Assembly: GCF_004359215.1 (NCBI RefSeq)
Contig: NC_090620.1
Coordinates: 1,668,678 to 1,709,010, forward strand
Source of the DNA: Bremia lactucae
Lineage: Eukaryota > Oomycota > Peronosporomycetes > Peronosporales > Peronosporaceae
Direction: 5' to 3'
Length of the DNA stretch: 40,333 nt
Part shown: one piece after another, positions 31,141 through 40,333 of the stretch
Numbering within the stretch: position 1 is the stretch's first letter
How the letters are laid out: each line of letters starts with the position of its first letter
Notes under the pieces: generated by a model
The model's input: the letters and a program-made list of their open reading frames with translations, nothing else
Databases searched by the model: none
Told to the model about the DNA's origin: nothing
Made by a program: the position numbers and the translations under genes

Positions 31141-34100
31141 TCACGCTTTTGAGGCAATTAAATGGGTTTTTCGGAATGCAGAGCTCTTAAGATAAGCTCC
31201 AAGTTTAGTTTTGGCAATTTCGCTTGGATCATCGAAGAGCTGCTGTAAAATCTGTCGTCTCTGTCGCGTGTCCGCGAAAATAAGAAAGTCCAAAACAGTA
31301 TTCACAGCAGCTTCCTTTAAGCCCGGGCGTAAAATACGCAGACACTGTACATACTGCCGCATGACATAGTCGACACAGATCGAGTCAAATTTCATCAGAT
31401 TTAGCAATGTCTGACATAGTGTCAACATCACTGCTTTGGACACTGTATCTGCCAACAATAGTGAGGCCAATGGTGCTGCACAGCGTCGCAGCAGTGCCAC
31501 TGCTGACGTTCCTTGGTCTGTCTTAGCACACAGGGAATCGATAGCCTGCAATCCAAGCACGACAGCATTGATGTCCTTCCGCTCTATCAATAGCTTGCCA
31601 ACCTTGCCTAAAGGTAATGCCTCACACTCTATCTGCGTCAATAATTGCTCAATATGCTGTTGTTGACTCGCGGCAGTGTGATGCATATTTCGCCCATTTC
31701 GAATCGATTTCACAATTTCTAGCAAACCCTGTTCATTATGCCGTTGACCCAAGACTTTCCCAAACGCCACCGTAGCTGGTTGCGAGTCATACATGTTCAC
31801 AATATTTTCCATCACAACTACACGTGGCGACAAGAAAATTAGCTCATATGCGACGCCAACGTCGGCCTCGACAACATCATAGAAAAATTCCCATATGTGG
31901 GAGACGAAATGATGAAATTCGACAGCGTGATGGTCCGCTATCACTCGAAGAATTTCGAACAAGAAGTAGCAGAAGGGCTCAAGTACAGTTTGCTGGTGAC
32001 GCAGATGAGGTTGCATGATCTGCATCGCATTCAGAATCTAGATCATGGAAATCGATTAGTCCACGATTCAAATTTATGCATGATTCATTATAACGAACGT
32101 TTTGAAAAAAGGTCGTGTTAAGGTAGAGCTGTGATAGCGACACCGTGCCTATGTGGCGCGTGAGCTGTCGAGGGAAGCGCGATAATACCAACATGGGGTG
32201 ACGCCGAGTCAGCCCTCGGAATTGCTCGACTACTTCGCATCCACCATGCGTCAGATCTCGCAGAATATCGTCCACCTGCGACAAAACTCGGTCATCCTGT
32301 ATCACCAATTTGTGCCTCAAATCTGCGCGAAGGTCAAAGTTTACGAGCACCTCCCAGTCTGGATCTAATATATCGAGCAATCCTGCTACTAATTTGGGTT
32401 TTTGAAAGTATAAGGCCTATATCAAGATAAGCCCAGACAATAATTACGTGTCCCCAGCAACATTGAAAGCGTTTACCTACCGTAATAAGCTCACGCTTAA
32501 CATCTTCATGAATCACAACGACATCACCAAGACTTCCCAGATGCAGATCTGCACTCATAATTGGATCCAGGATGTTGATCATGGTTTTATCGTCAAACTG
32601 GTCATGCGCAATACGTGTCAATAGGTCAGCGGCACAACAAGTTTCAAATTTCTCAAGATTTTCAAGACGCCAGAGGACTTCAACTTCTTTGACAAGCAAG
32701 ACCAGACTGTGCAACGTCATAGCATCGAAACGTAGCAAAACACCTCGATATTTCCATTGCGCAATAGTACGATCAATGAATTGCACCAGCTGATTCAGCA
32801 CAATTCTGACATCAATTGCTATTGTTGCATTATTCAGCACATAAAATCCTTCAATCATGGAAGCTTGAGCAAGATGCTGTATAAAGCTTATTGAAGCCGA
32901 GTAGGATCCGGATATACATTCACCTAAATTGTCTAAAGCACGTCGCACAAAGCTACTGCAATTTTTACGGTGCTCTTCACATGCACACGTTGGCAAGTGG
33001 TTCACCAGTACAAGGAATGTTTCAGCAAGTTGAGCAGCAGCAGCATTATATTTACACGATACGCCGGCAAAGTGGAGCAATGACATGTGCAGCGTCCACA
33101 TCGTAGCCGTAGAACACCAGCTGGAGTCATAATTATTTGAGCACGAGCGTACTTCATCTCGGCTGGCTGCATACAACGAGTCTTCAGCAATAATCGTATC
33201 AGGCAGAGCCACTGCGGTAAAATATTGATTTTCCTCGTGTTTAATTCCTTGGATCAATGAAGAACGGTCAAAAGTTGCAAATTCGTTGTCCCTTATATGC
33301 AAGAAAACCGGGAAACCAGAGTAGGCATCCTGCAAGATTGTAAGATCACTCTGTAAGCCCCCTTTACGTTTTAATTTGGCAATCTTATTGAACACGGCCG
33401 TTGGTTCCGCATAATTCAATTTTGACGTGAATAAATTTCTGCTGTCGTCAATTTTAAATAACGAAAACCCTTCAGCAAGCAAAAGTTTTTCTTTTTCCTC
33501 CTCATCCGTCTTCATCAATTTGCTTGATCCGGTCCACTTTTGCAGCCATTCACTTAGCTCCTTCAAGGTATCGGACGCGCAAATCGAGACCGGAGAAGCA
33601 TTATAAGCGCTCAATTGCATTAGCATAGTGTCTGCCGCCATCGAAATATCCGAGGTTTTTGTGGCAGCTAGCAAGCTAGCAGTGGCCTTGCTTTCATTTT
33701 TCTGGGTAGTTTCAATAATTGATAGCAAAGCCATCTCTAGACACTGCTCGCTTAAAGCTGATTGCTCAAGTAGATTCCATCGAGATTTCATCGACATTGC
33801 GCGAATGGCAGTGGCGCAGAGGTAAGAGGTACTTGAAGAAGCTGCTGCTGCTAGTTTGGCCAGCAAATGGTCTGGATAAAGGCGTGGATCTTTCGTAGCA
33901 ATGAGGCCCGTGCTAGAAAAGATGGCAGCATTAGGTGTTGCTTTTGGAAATAGGCTTTCAGTCAACCTCGCCAAGCACGTGGAATCCCGGCTGCCGACTC
34001 GTGATGCCGATAATGGTAAAGCTTTGTGTGCATGTGGAGAAGAAAGCACTTGAATGGCACCATGGATAATCGCAAGGGGTAATTTAATCTCGCGGATCGT

Positions 34101-37100
34101 GTTGGCTCCATCTGTCACGTAAATTACTTTACAATCTGAAAAACTAATGCCAGATGTGGCTTTTAAATGAGGAGCAATTTCTAATTGTGACTCAATAGCA
34201 CGCCATATCACCTCAACAGCCATTGCAAAGATGTCGTAGACCTTCAGCAAGAGAGTTGCCACTAAGTCACGCCCGGCTAGCAATTTTCCGTATGTTCCCG
34301 CCAGAATTAATGCCTTTTCGATAGCACACTTTTTTGGTTGACAACTATGGTCTTGCTGAAAATCAAATGATTCGCTCGTGGTAATTGCTGCCTTCTCGTC
34401 TTCCTTTGAAAAGTCATGTAGTGCTTTCATGCACATTTGGAGTGACGCAATTGATGACTCTAATTCCAACAAAGTCTCAAGCGAATTAAAAATCTTGCTG
34501 CGAATGCTGCTGTAGCACGGCAGCTTTGCTAGTTCCAGCAGCCACGAAAAGCTCTGAGTTCTTTTTGCACTATAAGATATCATAACTTTGTGAGTTTTGT
34601 CCGATAACTCTTGGTCTTTGCGTGTTGCGGTTAGCAGATTGAGAATATGAGCCGCTACTCGTCGTGTACACAGCTCTGTAGAACTTAGGCATTCAAGATA
34701 GTATAATATTACATTTTGCGCGGCTTCAGAGTCGTCATTACCAGCGGCGATATATTCACGTAGCTTACCGATCAAGTGTGGGATGATGTGAGCTAGCGCT
34801 GGTCGATGAGGCCTTTGGTCTAGCGAGTCGGAATTTACCTTGTTATCTGGCCTCACAGCCAAAAGAAGCAATTGGCACAAGCAGCGATACGGTAGATACT
34901 GCATTGTGTCAAAATCTTCGCAAACAATGTCGGCTATCCACCAAGCACTGTCGAGTCTTACATTGACATTCTGAATTGCGTTTGCGTCCTCATTTCCGGT
35001 TACCATTTCCATTAAGAAGTCTTTTTTACGACTTTGCCGAAGACGCATGCCGAGCTTAAATTTACGATCCAACGTGCAAACATGCTCCAAAATCGCTGGC
35101 GGCGGTTGGCGAGCTAGCCCATTACTCTCAAACAACATTAACGGATCTTCTATTACCGCCGTGTCGTTTTGATTAAGCTTCATTACTTGCTGTTCGTAAT
35201 CGCGCAGATGCGCATTGCCTTGCAACACATCAGAAAAGGCACTTCTGTGCTTGCCAAGAAGCAACGGGTCCAGAGAGCTGGTTGCCGGGAACGTGTAACG
35301 GCCTGTGATAGCCATTTGCATGAAACTCCGAAGTGTGGGAACATTTTCCCATAAATATGTACCAATAGTGTTAGGATTAAAGCATCCAACAACCTATAAA
35401 GATGCAGCTGTCAGCATTTAAAAATTAACCCTCTCTTTTATGTTTATCTTACCACTAAAATGGAGCAACAAATCCAGAAGCGGCTTGAATGGCAGAACTC
35501 TTGGTCTTGCTGATCTCCACTCTTCTTTTGCCACTTAGCAATTAAGAACAATTTTAGGTAAGTCACACGCCTAAACTATGCATGTTCTCAAGCACATACC
35601 AATGAAAGCTTAAATAATTGCTGGACAATGGCGCTGTTCTTGACTGTAAGTCCTAAAACACCGCCATGTTGGGCATAACTTGCTAGGTCGTCTTCATGAT
35701 AACGCCACAACGCTTCACGGTGTAGATGGGCATCAGCACCACGAAAGACGACACTTTCCATTGTGCGCAAAGCCTCCATACGATCAATTGCTGGACATGA
35801 ACTAAACAAGTCTGTTAAAAGGTTAAGCGAATCTTCGTGTATAGGAATATTCTCCTTCGTTGTTTGAAAGCAGGTTCGATCATGCTCTGTTAATTGCACG
35901 TCCGAGGGCATCTCGAGAAATAGCAGTTTTTTTACGATGTTTTCATACAGCTTTTTTTCAAATGGAGAGTCGCCGCTTAGTCCAAAATGTTCCAGCACAT
36001 CACGACAACAAATTATTGCCTCTCGTTGTACAAATGCAAGCGCTTGTTGTAATTCCTCTTTGGCCCACACCGAGATCTTTGCTATTCTTGAGCCTTCAGT
36101 CGCAGCACTACTATTGTTACCGCTATTATTTCCAGTAATACTTTGGCTAACTGGAGCAGGGCTACCGCTTACGCCAGTTACCGATGACAGAGGATGCTTG
36201 CCTGAAGATTGTTTGCCTTTCAAAGGGGCGAGCCGATTAATCCTGGACAATGAAAGTGGTGGGTTGGCTCCACGCCGAGACACCACAATTGCGCCACCAT
36301 GCTTGAGGCCTGATGGTAAGCTTGATGCTGAGCTTTGGCGATTGACAGCACTTGAGTGCTGGATCTGCAGACTTTTTACAGCTGCTCCACGCATCAGCAG
36401 TATTAGCCATACAACGCCGGTAATGAGTCCCATATAGTCCAATACACGCGCGTCCCCAGTCATTGCATCCCAGTGACCCTCATTACCTAGAAAGCCAACG
36501 CATAATGCTTTAATGTCAACCTGCTCAAATGTCAACTGCTTAAGAACTTTCCGCACAATCGTCTTCAGCACCGGAGAAACGTCAGAAGTGCTTGCCATTT
36601 CTCGAAACACGCGCGCCAGTTCTCGACTAGCTAGGGTACCTTGGTGCTCAATTGGGCGACGGTAAAATATGTCCTCTGGGCTACCAAGGATCGAAGAAGC
36701 TGACAAAGAGCGCGATGCTCGAAATATATGCTGGAGCATTTTGATGTTGTCGACATCTCTTGACATGTTGTTAGGACGTTCCCGCGCTATAAACATCGAC
36801 AGCGCACGCCTCAGATACACTAAATTCTTGCATACGAGATGCGTGATTGCTTCAACTTTCAGCTGAAACATGGTGGACTTGAGTTTTAATTTTAGCAGCA
36901 AATCTACAGTGGCGATATCCTGCGAGCTTGTGGACTGGCACGACGCAACAATTTTGTGCAACAGCTCTCTTGCTGGGCCTTTCACAGATGGATTTTGTAG
37001 CCAAACTTCCATGTTTTCGGCACCCAATACACGAATTTGAGGAATGCTGGCAAAGTCAGCAAGGGTCATGATCATGTTCCGTAGCGCATGATTGCCGCCT

Positions 37101-38719
37101 GTACCAGTCGAAGGTCCACTACTACTCGATTTTTCCTTGTTAAGCTCAACAAGCCGGGAACTGATGAAGCCAATAATCAAATCTTTTAATTCCTGAACCA
37201 AATTTATCCCCTGGAAACGCCTTCGAACGAATGGCTGTGTGGACTTAATCTCGTCCATCTCAAGTACCGTCTTGACGTTCTGGACAAATAGTTGACTATA
37301 TTCGTGATCCACCCAGACCCGAGAAAAGAGTGAGTCGTCAAGGAACACTTTGACGCTATCTTTAGGCCAGTCACTCTTGGCCTCGAGTATGAGCATTAGG
37401 ACGTTCGTCACTAAAACGGGCAGCGGAATCTGAGAAAATTCAGTTGATGTCGTTAATCCCAGCGCGATGGCCGAATTTGTTTTTTTGCCGTAATCTACGA
37501 CGTCTTTCATGCCAAGATAGTGTTTTGACCGCAAAAGACGCAGCAGATACTTAAATACGACAGGTTGACAAAACCGCGCGGAATTTTCTTTCACAGCACC
37601 AAGCAAAGCAACACAAAATAGTCGGCTTGGTGCCTTTTTCTCTCTGATCAGCCTGCCGCATGACTCTGTTAAAATTTCCATTAGCTTAAGGTCAGTGGTT
37701 GCTTCACTGAAAGCCTCTCGAAGGTATTGATCAGGAAGTTCATCAGCATCTGTTCCAGCATCTGACGGTGTCATATCATCAATTTGCTCCTCGAAAACGT
37801 CCTTATTATTTTCGGCGTTCATTAATGTGTCAATTGATAATCTCTTATGCTTTTTAGTCGATGAAATAGCGACAGTAGCGGACGGAAGGTCGCTAAGCTG
37901 TTTTACGTCCTTCATAACGTTCGTCGTCGTGTCATCATAGTCCTCATCGTTTTCGTTCTCTTCGCTTTCACCACTGTAATCAGCATTGTTTAGCCCATCC
38001 TCCTTGCTCTTCAGTTTCTTCTCTGACAAAGGCTTTATGTCGATTGCTGCCGTTTTAGCCCTCGTCTTACCTCGTGTCATGGTCTTGCTTATCCCCTTTG
38101 TCAGCGTATTCCTTCTTCGAGGCTTCACTTCTTCCGCCTCTTCTTCCCCGTCATCTTCTACATCTTCTTCCTCGTCCATTTCTGCTTCCTCCTCCTTTTC
38201 TTCTTCCTCCGCTTCGTCCTCCTTTTCTTCTTCCTCCTCCGATTCCTCCACATCCTCCTCATCAGCTACTACTTCATCGTCCGACTCCACAATTTTTCGC
38301 CTCGGTTTTTTTCTGGGCGGAGGCTTTGATTGTTGTGTCGATTTCTTTAAGCTCCCACGTCCACGACTTCCTCGGCGCCGCTCCGGTAGATCGGCCTCTC
38401 GTTCATCCTCCTCTTTCTCCTCTTCTCTATCTTCTTCGTCCTCCTCGTCTTCTACATTATCTGCATATTCTTCATCATCTTTAGCCTGGTTTTTATAATG
38501 GTTTTTCTTTTTCTTTTTGGCCTCCTCCTGTTTTTTTGCCTGCGAACGAGTTAGCTTGGGTGGCGGTGTATCCTTTTTTTCTTCGTCTTCGTCTTCGTCT
38601 TCTACTTCTTCCTGACTCATACTTTCTGCATCATCTTCGTCATCATCGTCCACAACTATATTTTTTCGTCGTAACCCGCGGCGGGTCGACACACGTTTTA
38701 GCACACGACCGCGCTTCAT
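31141..38719 (-). CDS. INTS1: Integrator complex subunit 1 (INTS1), five exons
   Basis: Exons are 38719-35600, 35533-35453, 35393-32477, 32388-32099 and 32037-31141 (introns 66, 59, 88 and 61 nt), all in frame, giving 2434 residues (human about 2190). INTS1 is the large scaffold of the Integrator complex, which attenuates and 3'-processes RNA polymerase II transcripts such as snRNAs. Residues 1 to about 300 are an extreme Glu/Asp/Lys-rich extension with R-rich patches, likely nuclear. The helical body begins near residue 320. SLFSRVWVDHEYSQLFVQNV matches the family segment of the type VWVDxxYCxxFVxNI. Across the exon 2/3 junction, CFNPNTIG followed by LWENVPTLRSFMQM matches the conserved AFNPxxIG..WEEYPTLRxLMEM stretch. 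The C-terminal half is HEAT-like helices. Assignment rests on these remembered segments and on length. Confidence 0.8.
37900..38660 (-). repeat. Acidic low-complexity tract coding for the INTS1 N-terminus
   Basis: Purine-rich on the minus strand, coding runs of Glu, Asp and Lys such as VEESEEEEEKEDEAEEEEKE. The plus strand is correspondingly pyrimidine-rich (CTTCTTCCTCC-like). Repeat instability could alter its length between strains. Confidence 0.8.
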
Positions 38720-39346
38720 GCTTAGATTTCACGCTCAGAGAAATGTAAAATTTTGAAGAAATAATCTTCGGGACTATCTTTCTTTTCAATATTTTATTAA
38801 GGGAGCTGATAATGAGCCTTCAGTTTCGTTAATGGCCTTCTTCACCTCTTATGAATTAAACAAGTGATTGGATGTGGAGGCCTCTGATTGGTCAGAGCTT
38901 GTAAGGTTATAACTTCTTAGAACTAACCTCCATCCATCGCGAGATTTGGTGCTGACCACAACGCACACCCACCTTAACGTGCATACAGCCAATAGATTAA
39001 TAAAGTAATTTGATGGAATGTACATGTTGTAGATAAATATGGGTTTTCCTCTTATTAAAGGTTGTCATTATACCAAAATAACCAATCATATAGGTATGCT
39101 GATTACTACCGTGGTGTTGATTGGTTTCTAAACCACAAACGATGCAACCTCCCTGTTTCCATCGTTCTAATATCTCAATTGGGCACTATTCCACGAGCTC
39201 ACAAGATATTTGCATCGATTGCGATACCAATACCCGTCATGCAATTCGCAACTACGTGACAGTGTGGACCAGCTCCAAATCATAAATCATCTGATCAAGT
39301 AGGGTTTTCTACCGACGCTGCTGCTCAGAATGTTCAAAGCAGTGCT
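38720..39346. other. INTS1 upstream region before the right-hand retroelement
   Basis: About 630 bp of AT-rich sequence holding the INTS1 promoter near 38720-38900. I find no supported gene. A plus-strand frame at 39062-39259 begins with TTG, has no recognisable content and is not accepted. Confidence 0.4.
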
Positions 39347-39571
39347 TGTAACGGGGTGTATCGTTACATGAAATTAACACTTAAAGGTTGTTAATTAATA
39401 TATTATCTAAAAGGTAGATAATATTTGGAGGATATTACTTTATATAGTAATATCCTGAATTCTTATCCATAAATAGGTATAGGCCATTATGTCTATTTAT
39501 TCCGCAGACTAATCAGCTGTTGAAGTAATCAAAGAGAGTTACAAGATAAGATAGATTAGAATTCATTTACA
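39347..39571 (+). repeat. Candidate 5' LTR with three hairpins
   Basis: The terminal inverted repeat is TGTAACG/CGTTACA (39347-39353 with 39362-39368). A perfect 9-bp stem lies at 39401-39409 with 39415-39423, and a perfect 10-bp stem at 39430-39439 with 39446-39455. The right end is placed tentatively at a TTTACA at 39571. The true end needs the second LTR. Confidence 0.5.
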
Positions 39572-39736
39572 TGTTTAGTATTAGGTTCTGTTAAGTCGCC
39601 TTTGTAGGATCGATTCGGCTACGCTTTGCTCTCTTCATCCCGTTTTATTTTGCCCTCTTACCTGCTTGAGATTTCTGCCGTAGTGTACTCCGCTGATGCC
39701 CGACTTGTCATCTCTGACGTCGGTGAAGTGTCTGTC

Positions 39737-39878
39737 GTAAGTATGCTGTCTTGTTCGTCGTGTTCGCTCTTGTTGGTCCGTCCACTGTCCGCGTTTCCCA
39801 CATTTGACATGGGCATGTTGCTGATAGTGGGTCTACGCATGACGTTTGCGCTGCGAGCTACCCTTTCTTATTGTCTAG
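39737..39878 (+). other. Possible intron in the retrotransposon leader or gag
   Basis: A consensus donor GTAAGT at 39737-39742 and a pyrimidine-rich acceptor ending TTGTCTAG at 39878. The frame after the acceptor is open to the window end, and the frame before the donor (39626-39736) joins it in phase 0. A stop (TAG) sits exactly at the acceptor, so without splicing the two frames are separated. Confidence 0.4.
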
Positions 39879-40333
39879 GAAGCCCCGGATGACGAAGAAA
39901 AAGCGCCGTCTCCTCAATCACCGCCTACGGACGCTAATACTTATGTGGAAGCTGGTGATGGCGCTGCCTCGACTGATGCTGCTGACCAGCGTCCGACGAT
40001 GGCTGACCTGCTGTTCCAGCAAGAGGTCATTCGCCGCGACCAGGCAACTTTTGACGCCGCTCGTCGTCGCGTGGAGACTCCCAAGCCTCTCGCGCTTGAC
40101 ATTGAAGCGATCGAGCGCCAATATGCCGCCGGTTGTGACTGGTCTGGCATTGTCGCTCGCATCGGTCAGTCTCGCCCGTACCCGCTCCCGCGCGCCAAGT
40201 TTGACATGGTAATTGAAACGGGGAAGGCGTTTGTGAAGACCCCACTGCAGAAGATAATGGCTGCACTCGTCGGCACGAGCCACGGAAACCGGGCGCTGAA
40301 CCAGCTATACGAGGAGTTTCTCGTCGGCCAAGT
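39879..40333 (+). CDS. Gag-like polyprotein, partial, open at the window edge
   Basis: The frame starting at 39879 (EAPDDEEKAPSPQSPPTDAN) stays open for 151 codons to the edge. The first ATG is at 39999 (MADLLFQQEVIRRDQATFDA). The early part is acidic and Pro/Ser-rich. The rest is helical and mixed-charge (PLQKIMAALVGTSHGNRALN, QLYEEFLVGQ), like retrotransposon capsid proteins. No zinc knuckle is reached yet. GC content and codon use are higher than in the neighbouring AT-rich spacers. The assignment comes mainly from position behind the LTR. Confidence 0.5.

Larger units (their letters stand above)
39347..40333 (+). mobile_element. 5' part of an LTR retrotransposon, runs off the window
   Basis: An LTR-like start (TGTAACG, mirrored by CGTTACA at 39362-39368) is followed by hairpins and then an open gag-like frame to the window end. 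The reading direction is left to right. The 3' LTR, pol and target-site duplication lie outside the window. Intactness of the visible gag frame suggests a younger copy than the fragment at the left edge. The superfamily (probably Ty3/gypsy) is not proven from this part. Confidence 0.65.

Noticed and set aside
35459..35533. Alternative frame of INTS1 exon 2 (EEWRSARPRVLPFKPLLDLL)
   Set aside because: It looked protein-like, but its ends do not match the phase of the flanking exons, whereas the phase-0 frame joins both and matches the conserved segment before CFNPNTIG.
37986..38498. Plus-strand Ser-rich ORF of 170 codons
   Set aside because: It is the mirror of the acidic tract coding for the INTS1 N-terminus. 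Reversed GAA/GAG runs give TTC/CTC, read here as Ser/Phe/Leu. No independent coding signal.
39871..40212. Plus-strand Arg/Leu-rich ORF in the right-hand element
   Set aside because: It is a shifted frame over the gag-like frame that is open from 39879 to the window edge, and its composition is unlike gag.
1..40333. CRISPR arrays, operons, bacterial promoters, tRNA or rRNA genes
   Set aside because: No regularly spaced repeats or tRNA/rRNA signatures seen on reading. Intron-bearing genes show that the DNA is eukaryotic nuclear.

Overview
This window is nuclear DNA of a eukaryote with small GT-AG introns, and it most likely comes from an oomycete (Phytophthora or downy-mildew type). That assignment is an inference. 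It rests on dense gene packing, introns mostly of 53-88 nt, Ty3/gypsy-type elements at both ends, and LTR-like hairpin sequences that resemble those I remember from Phytophthora genomes. Roughly 38 kb of single-copy, mostly housekeeping genes lies between a decayed retroelement on the left (about 1-1205, minus strand) and the 5' end of a second element on the right (39347-40333, plus strand).

Left to right: a broken RNase H/integrase fragment; a five-exon UBR1-type N-degron ubiquitin ligase (1411-7859, +); a CENP-B/pogo-type DNA-binding protein without a transposase catalytic domain (8906-9868, -); an unrecognised 67-residue two-exon gene (10033-10270, +); the succinyl-CoA ligase alpha subunit (10494-11514, -); a membrane-anchored HECT ubiquitin ligase with a RanBP2-type zinc finger (12806-15126, -); an unrecognised five-exon 155-residue gene (15455-16155, +); a small membrane protein (16525-16932, +); nicotinamidase (16987-17963, +); clathrin heavy chain (18433-23676, +); a 1478-residue unassigned helical protein (23917-28353, +); a PET117-like cytochrome oxidase assembly factor (28406-28673, -); a stretch with coding-like fragments that do not join cleanly (28873-29600, +) and an orphan exon (29998-30200, +); PIG-F of GPI-anchor synthesis (30232-31108, +); and Integrator subunit 1 (31141-38719, -) with a long acidic N-terminal extension.

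The genes do not form one pathway. Two ubiquitin ligases (UBR and HECT) and two mitochondrial proteins (SUCLG1 and PET117) are present, but this looks like ordinary eukaryotic gene order. Convergent pairs are very tight: PIG-F and INTS1 stop codons lie 32 bp apart, and the 1478-residue gene and PET117 lie 52 bp apart. Exon structures were rebuilt by hand from splice sites, reading frame and remembered family motifs. The most unusual signal is a set of five inferred introns of only 31-40 nt, each needed to keep an otherwise good frame open. I found no tRNA, rRNA, CRISPR array or clearly novel multi-gene system.
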